The translations under genes were made by a program, and so were the position numbers. Under the pieces are notes generated by a model, which was not told where the DNA came from, did not search any database, and saw only the letters and a list, made by a program, of their open reading frames with translations. A DNA stretch of 64,000 nucleotides, taken from positions 239,653 to 303,652 of the forward strand of contig NZ_SUPL01000006.1 in NCBI RefSeq assembly GCF_005047595.1, read 5' to 3'. Shown here piece after piece: positions 60,399-64,000 of the stretch. This DNA is from Pontimicrobium aquaticum. GTDB taxonomy: Bacteria > Bacteroidota > Bacteroidia > Flavobacteriales > Flavobacteriaceae. The stretch's first letter is position 1. Each line of letters opens with the position of its first letter.

Positions 60399-62027
60399 AT
60401 GATAAAACAGATTACTCTTATAATAAAAGACTTAAAAGTATATACCTTATTTATTAGTACCTTTATTGTATTATGTTCTTGCTCTTCTAATGATAAAACC
60501 AAACACAATGCTAAAGTTTTTAGATATAATGAACACAAAAATATTGGGTCATTAGATCCTGCATTTGCTAAAGATTTATCTGATATTTGGGCAGCAAATC
60601 AGTTATTTAATGGTTTAGTACAAATGGACGATAGTTTAAACGTACAACCAAGCATCGCTAAATCATGGCTTATTTCACCTGATGCGCTTTCATACACATT
60701 TACATTAAGAAATGATGTGTATTTTCATAAACATGTATTATTTGGAAGTGACTCCACAAGATTAGTGACTGCAAAAGATTTTGAATACAGCTTCAATAGA
60801 TTAAAAGACAAACAGGTAGCATCACCTGGAAGTTGGGTTTTAGGGAAAGTAGATAGTTTTAAAGCAGTAAACGATAGTACTTTCAACATTCAATTAAATC
60901 AGCCTTTTCCTGCATTTTTAGGATTACTGACTATGAAATACTGCTCGGTTGTACCAAAAGAAATAGTAAAGCATTATGGTAGCGATTTTAGATCAAACCC
61001 AATTGGTACAGGACCTTTTAAATTTAAACGGTGGGAAGAAAACTTGAAGTTGGTATTTAGAAAAAACAACAACTATTTTGAAAAAGATGACCAAGGAAAC
61101 TCGTTACCTTATTTAGAAGCGATAGCCATTACCTTTTTACCAGACAAACAAAGTGAATTTTTGCAATTTGCTCAAGGAAATATTGACTTTGTCTCTGGAT
61201 TGGATGCATCTTATAAGGACGAAATATTAACTGCAAAGGGAGAATTACGTGAATTTTATGCAGATGATGTAAACATGATTCGAGGACCTTATTTGAATAC
61301 AGAATACCTAGCATTTTTTATGGATTCAAATGTTCCTGAGGTACAATCAGACCTATTAAGAAAAGCTGTAAATTATGGTTTTGACAGAAAAAAAATGATG
61401 ACCTATTTGCGTAATGGCATTGGCATTCCTGCTAATGGTGGTTTTATACCCAAAGGATTACCTGGTTATAATAATACTATTGGCTATACATACCAACCTG
61501 AAAAAGCCAAGGCGTTAATTACTCAATTTAAAGAAGAGACAGGAAATCAAACCCTGGAAATAACCATTACCACCACTAGCAATTATTTAAGTTTTTGTGA
61601 ATATATCCAACGAGAATTACAAAAACACGGACTTTTGGTTAATGTGGATGTGATTCCACCTTCAACACTTAAAGAAGCCAAAGCTAACGGAAAGCTTGAT
61701 ATGTTTAGAGCAAGCTGGATTGCCGATTATCCAGATGCTGAAAACTATTTATCGCTCTATTACAGTAAGAATTTTGCACCTAACGGTCCTAATTACACAC
61801 ATTTTAGTGATGAGCAGTTTGATACTTGGTATGAGCAAGCGTTTACTGAAACAGATACAAAAAAACGCGAGCAATTATACACAAAAATGGACTCATTAGT
61901 GATGAGTAAAACACCTGTGGTTAATATGTTTTATGATGAAGTAGTACGTTTTACTAGAAAAGAAGTAAGTGGTTTGGGCATTAACCCTATTAACTTATTG
62001 AAGTTAAAAAAAGTTATAAAAAAATAA
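60399..62027 (+). CDS. Oligopeptide-type ABC substrate-binding lipoprotein
   Basis: 542 residues. Lipobox FIVLCSC (Cys about 27-29), then an SBP_bac_5 fold: NEHKNIGSLDPAFAKDLSDIWAANQLFNGLV, SPDALSYTFTLRNDVYFH, NPIGTGPFKFKRWEEN, and C-terminal ASWIADYPDAENYLSLYYS. It should bind peptides or similar in the periplasm. No permease or ATPase genes follow within the window, so it would need a transporter encoded elsewhere. Confidence 0.9.
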   Translation: MIKQITLIIKDLKVYTLFISTFIVLCSCSSNDKTKHNAKVFRYNEHKNIGSLDPAFAKDLSDIWAANQLFNGLVQMDDSLNVQPSIAKSWLISPDALSYTFTLRNDVYFHKHVLFGSDSTRLVTAKDFEYSFNRLKDKQVASPGSWVLGKVDSFKAVNDSTFNIQLNQPFPAFLGLLTMKYCSVVPKEIVKHYGSDFRSNPIGTGPFKFKRWEENLKLVFRKNNNYFEKDDQGNSLPYLEAIAITFLPDKQSEFLQFAQGNIDFVSGLDASYKDEILTAKGELREFYADDVNMIRGPYLNTEYLAFFMDSNVPEVQSDLLRKAVNYGFDRKKMMTYLRNGIGIPANGGFIPKGLPGYNNTIGYTYQPEKAKALITQFKEETGNQTLEITITTTSNYLSFCEYIQRELQKHGLLVNVDVIPPSTLKEAKANGKLDMFRASWIADYPDAENYLSLYYSKNFAPNGPNYTHFSDEQFDTWYEQAFTETDTKKREQLYTKMDSLVMSKTPVVNMFYDEVVRFTRKEVSGLGINPINLLKLKKVIKK

Positions 62028-62056
62028 TTCTTAATCGAACTATCCAATAATTTGTT

Positions 62057-62482
62057 TTATAAACCACCTCCCAAGGCAGCCACAAATAAAATCGCACCTG
62101 CACCCACTATAAGTAATACTCCAATATACCCTATACCTAATATTCCAACAACATTTGATTTACCTTTGCTATATAGATGGATTTCGTTAACCAAATCATC
62201 AGTAAGTAGAATTTTCACATTTTTATCCAATTTGTTTTCATTAACAATATTATCGTTATAAACTTGCTTAGATTTACTAGATTGTCTCTTAGCAATACCA
62301 TATAATTGGGTTTCCTCTTCAAATAATTTTTCAAACCTATAACTTACATTTGTAGTAGATTTGACTTTAACCTTTTTTTCAGATAGAATTGCATCTTCTT
62401 TTGTTGATGTCTTAGAATTATAAATTCTACAGCTTTGAAACAAGATGACAAAAGTTAATACAAAAGGAAGTGATTTTTTCAT
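62057..62482 (-). CDS. Hypothetical lipoprotein with C-terminal membrane segment
   Basis: 141 residues, lipobox LFQSC (Cys about 18), a basic/acidic linker, then an unusual hydrophobic glycine-rich end (VVGILGIGYIGVLLIVGAGAILFVAALGGGL) that would insert in a membrane. I do not recognise the family. It stands alone between convergent and co-directional neighbours. Confidence 0.62.
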   Translation of the reverse strand: MKKSLPFVLTFVILFQSCRIYNSKTSTKEDAILSEKKVKVKSTTNVSYRFEKLFEEETQLYGIAKRQSSKSKQVYNDNIVNENKLDKNVKILLTDDLVNEIHLYSKGKSNVVGILGIGYIGVLLIVGAGAILFVAALGGGL

Positions 62483-62653
62483 AATTAAATGGTTTAGTTA
62501 GTAATTCTTTTGCTAAACAGCATAGAGAATAAAAACTAATTGGGAATCAGAAAAAATTCTTTAGGCAATCCGATAAGGCGTTAGTAAATAAACAAGTAGT
62601 AACTACAACCTTAGTAAGGCTAATATAAACTATTTAATTAAATATATTGGAGA

Positions 62654-63829
62654 TTATGAAGGTCTATATTCTTTTGTTATTTCAAACACGTGTTCCAATA
62701 TAGCAGCATCCTGCTTTGTGAATTCAATATTACGCCTGCTCATCACTACCTTGGCTACCTCAAATGCCTTTTTTGTTAAATAGGTAGTAAATCCGCTATT
62801 GCCTCCCCAACTAAAACTAGGTACAAAATTTCGCGGAAACCCACTTCCAAAAATATTGGCACTCACACCAACAACAGTTCCTGTATTAAACATGGTATTA
62901 ATACCACATTTGCTATGGTCTCCCATCATTAATCCGCAAAATTGCAATCCAGTTTTAGCAAAACCTTCGGTTTCATAATCCCAAAGTCTTACCTCAGCAT
63001 AATTATTTTTTAGGTTAGAATTATTTGTGTCTGCTCCTAAATTACACCATTCTCCTAGCACTGAGTTTCCTAAAAATCCATCGTGACCTTTGTTTGAATA
63101 ACCAAATAGTACAGAGTTATTTACCTCTCCTCCTACTTTGCTATGTGGTCCTACAGTTGTAGGTCCATAAATTTTAGCTCCTAATTTAACTGTGGCGTGT
63201 TCACATAAAGCAAAAGGCCCTCGAATGATACTACCTTCCATGATTTCGGCATTTTCACCTATATATATTGGTCCAGAACTGGCATTTAAGGTTACAAATT
63301 CTAATGTTGCTCCTTCTTCAATAAAAATATTTTCAGGATTAATAACATTGACGCTTTTAGGGATAGCTTGCGATTTTCGGTCGTTAGTTAACAACTCAAA
63401 ATCATCTTGTATAGCATCACCATTCTTTGAAAAAATATCCCAAGTATGTTCAATACTTAATATTTCTCTTTCAAATTCAATAGCTTCGTAATCGTCAAAA
63501 TTAACAGCTTCTTGATCTTCTTTAGTATAGAATGCTATAACATCATCATCTTTAAAAATAGCTTGGTTTTCACTTAAAGACTTAATTAATTCAATAATTT
63601 CTCTATTAGGTAAAAAAGAAGCATTAATCATTATGTTATGTTCTACTTCAACCATTGGATACTTATCTGTTAAGTAATCTTCTGTCACTGTAGAAGTTGT
63701 GTAACCTAAGTAGGTTTCCCATTTTTCACGAACAGTTAAGATCCCTATTCTAATATCGGCAACAGGTCGTGTATAGGTAAAAGGCAATAACTTGTTGCGA
63801 GAAGGCCCATCAAAAAGAATATAGTTCAT
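62654..63829 (-). CDS. GlmU-like putative sugar nucleotidyltransferase
   Basis: 391 residues. It begins MNYILFDGPSRNKLLPFTYTRPVADIRIGILTVREKWE, the start of the Bacteroidota GlmU-family protein, and the C-terminal half (about 170-350) is a left-handed beta-helix with hexapeptide repeats (IYIGENAEIMEGSIIRGPFALCEHATVKLGAKIYGPTTVGP). It probably binds sugar nucleotides and may be involved in cell-wall or LPS precursor synthesis. The catalytic details of canonical GlmU are not evident. Confidence 0.85.
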   Translation of the reverse strand: MNYILFDGPSRNKLLPFTYTRPVADIRIGILTVREKWETYLGYTTSTVTEDYLTDKYPMVEVEHNIMINASFLPNREIIELIKSLSENQAIFKDDDVIAFYTKEDQEAVNFDDYEAIEFEREILSIEHTWDIFSKNGDAIQDDFELLTNDRKSQAIPKSVNVINPENIFIEEGATLEFVTLNASSGPIYIGENAEIMEGSIIRGPFALCEHATVKLGAKIYGPTTVGPHSKVGGEVNNSVLFGYSNKGHDGFLGNSVLGEWCNLGADTNNSNLKNNYAEVRLWDYETEGFAKTGLQFCGLMMGDHSKCGINTMFNTGTVVGVSANIFGSGFPRNFVPSFSWGGNSGFTTYLTKKAFEVAKVVMSRRNIEFTKQDAAILEHVFEITKEYRPS

Positions 63830-63917
63830 TGTATTAGGTGTATTAGATAACCCAAAGTTACATTATAAAATTAACACTGAGTCGTCCTAAAATAGGTTGA
63901 CAGTTTATAAATAAAAA

Positions 63918-64000
63918 TTAGATAGGACCAGTGAAGTTAACTTCACTGGTTTTTTTGTTGTGTACAAAGTTAGGTGTTTTGTAATTAAGGCTCAAATGTG
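63918..64000 (-). CDS. IS3-family transposase, C-terminal fragment (partial)
   Basis: The last 26 residues, HLSLNYKTPNFVHNK then KTSEVNFTGPI, with TAA at 63918-63920. The H-L-S-L-N-Y-x-T-P segment is the familiar end of the integrase core (DDE) transposases of IS3-like elements. The remainder is beyond the window. Confidence 0.7.
   Translation of the reverse strand, partial: HLSLNYKTPNFVHNKKTSEVNFTGPI
63928..63956 (+). terminator. Palindrome with T-run inside the transposase 3' end
   Basis: A perfect 22-base palindrome (63928-63949; half CCAGTGAAGTT) followed by seven Ts on the plus strand. It overlaps the last codons of the transposase. It would stop transcription entering the element from the chromosome, which would protect the element or limit its expression. 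Confidence 0.65.

Larger units (their letters stand above)
63878..64000 (-). mobile_element. Terminal part of an IS3-type insertion sequence (cut by window edge)
   Basis: The terminal inverted-repeat-like end starts TGAGTCGTCCTAAAATAGG at 63878 and leads into the 3' end of a minus-strand transposase. Only about 123 bases are present. The TGA-start end and the transposase tail fit an IS3-family element. Its other end lies outside the window, so the element cannot be checked for completeness or target duplication. Confidence 0.6.

Noticed and set aside
62483..62653. Possible tRNA or small RNA in the 171-base gap
   Set aside because: No cloverleaf, T-loop or terminator was seen; nothing to support a feature.

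Overview
The window looks like ordinary chromosome from a low-GC member of the Bacteroidota, most likely family Flavobacteriaceae. The signs are type IX secretion C-terminal domains, the Bacteroidota -7 promoter element TAnnTTTG, a sigma/anti-sigma/DUF4252 cluster, a short CarB, a GlmU-like sugar nucleotidyltransferase, LytTR signalling and the AT-rich code. No rRNA, tRNA or CRISPR array was seen. Most genes are housekeeping or transport.

Layout. 1-3.3 kb: biotin-dependent acyl-CoA carboxylase (BCCP tail, biotin carboxylase, carboxyltransferase). 3.3-6.5 kb: exported amidohydrolase, MarC-like membrane protein, two unknowns and a DinB-like protein. 6.7-11.4 kb: an accessory island with a NAL1-like trypsin-fold protease, three tandem paralogues of unknown function (8.2-10.6 kb) and another unknown. 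11.4-14.2 kb: TPR histidine kinase and LytTR response regulator separated by a 143-bp nested palindrome. 14.2-18.4 kb: half-helicase, Bcr/CflA efflux pump, M28 peptidase. 18.4-19.4 kb: a cluster of nested palindromes, one of which carries a GIY-YIG nuclease gene exactly in its central loop. 19.4-24.6 kb: NYN/LOTUS protein, small proteins, MsbA-like ABC exporter, thioredoxin lipoprotein, DUF2188 protein. 24.6-31.1 kb: a second palindrome cluster, then acetyl-CoA synthetase, a propeller protein, acetate-type Na+ symporter with its DUF4212 subunit, and an AGCS amino-acid symporter, probably one operon. 31-36.8 kb: cupin lipoprotein, T9SS propeller, glycosyltransferase, haem-binding protein, purB and a small membrane protein. 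36.8-39.1 kb: ECF sigma, anti-sigma and two DUF4252 proteins. 39.3-47.1 kb: S41 peptidase, then a vitamin B12 uptake locus (riboswitch-controlled TonB receptor, divergent BtuF-BtuC-BtuD-like ABC system, ChaN-like protein). 47.1-49.8 kb: rmuC, a SatD-like autoregulator with a paired operator around its promoter, and a DUF3307 gene broken by one TGA. 49.8-51.5 kb: two T9SS cargo genes sharing a near-identical 3' end. 51.5-63.8 kb: carB, rpmH, cls, lytic transglycosylase, mtaB, a peptide-binding lipoprotein and a GlmU-family protein. 63.88 kb to the end: the terminal part of an IS3-type insertion sequence cut by the window edge.

The most interesting signal is the palindromic element family. Each full copy has TGTCA-tipped outer inverted repeats, a left hairpin arm, a central GTATCGAGA/TCTCGATAC inverted repeat and a right hairpin arm. 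Arm sequences differ between copies while pairing is kept. Short copies have a central loop of about 16-26 bases; one copy has a 311-base loop that is almost exactly the GIY-YIG gene. This suggests an autonomous element with a GIY-YIG nuclease and non-autonomous derivatives, comparable in logic to REP/RAYT systems but with an unrelated nuclease fold.
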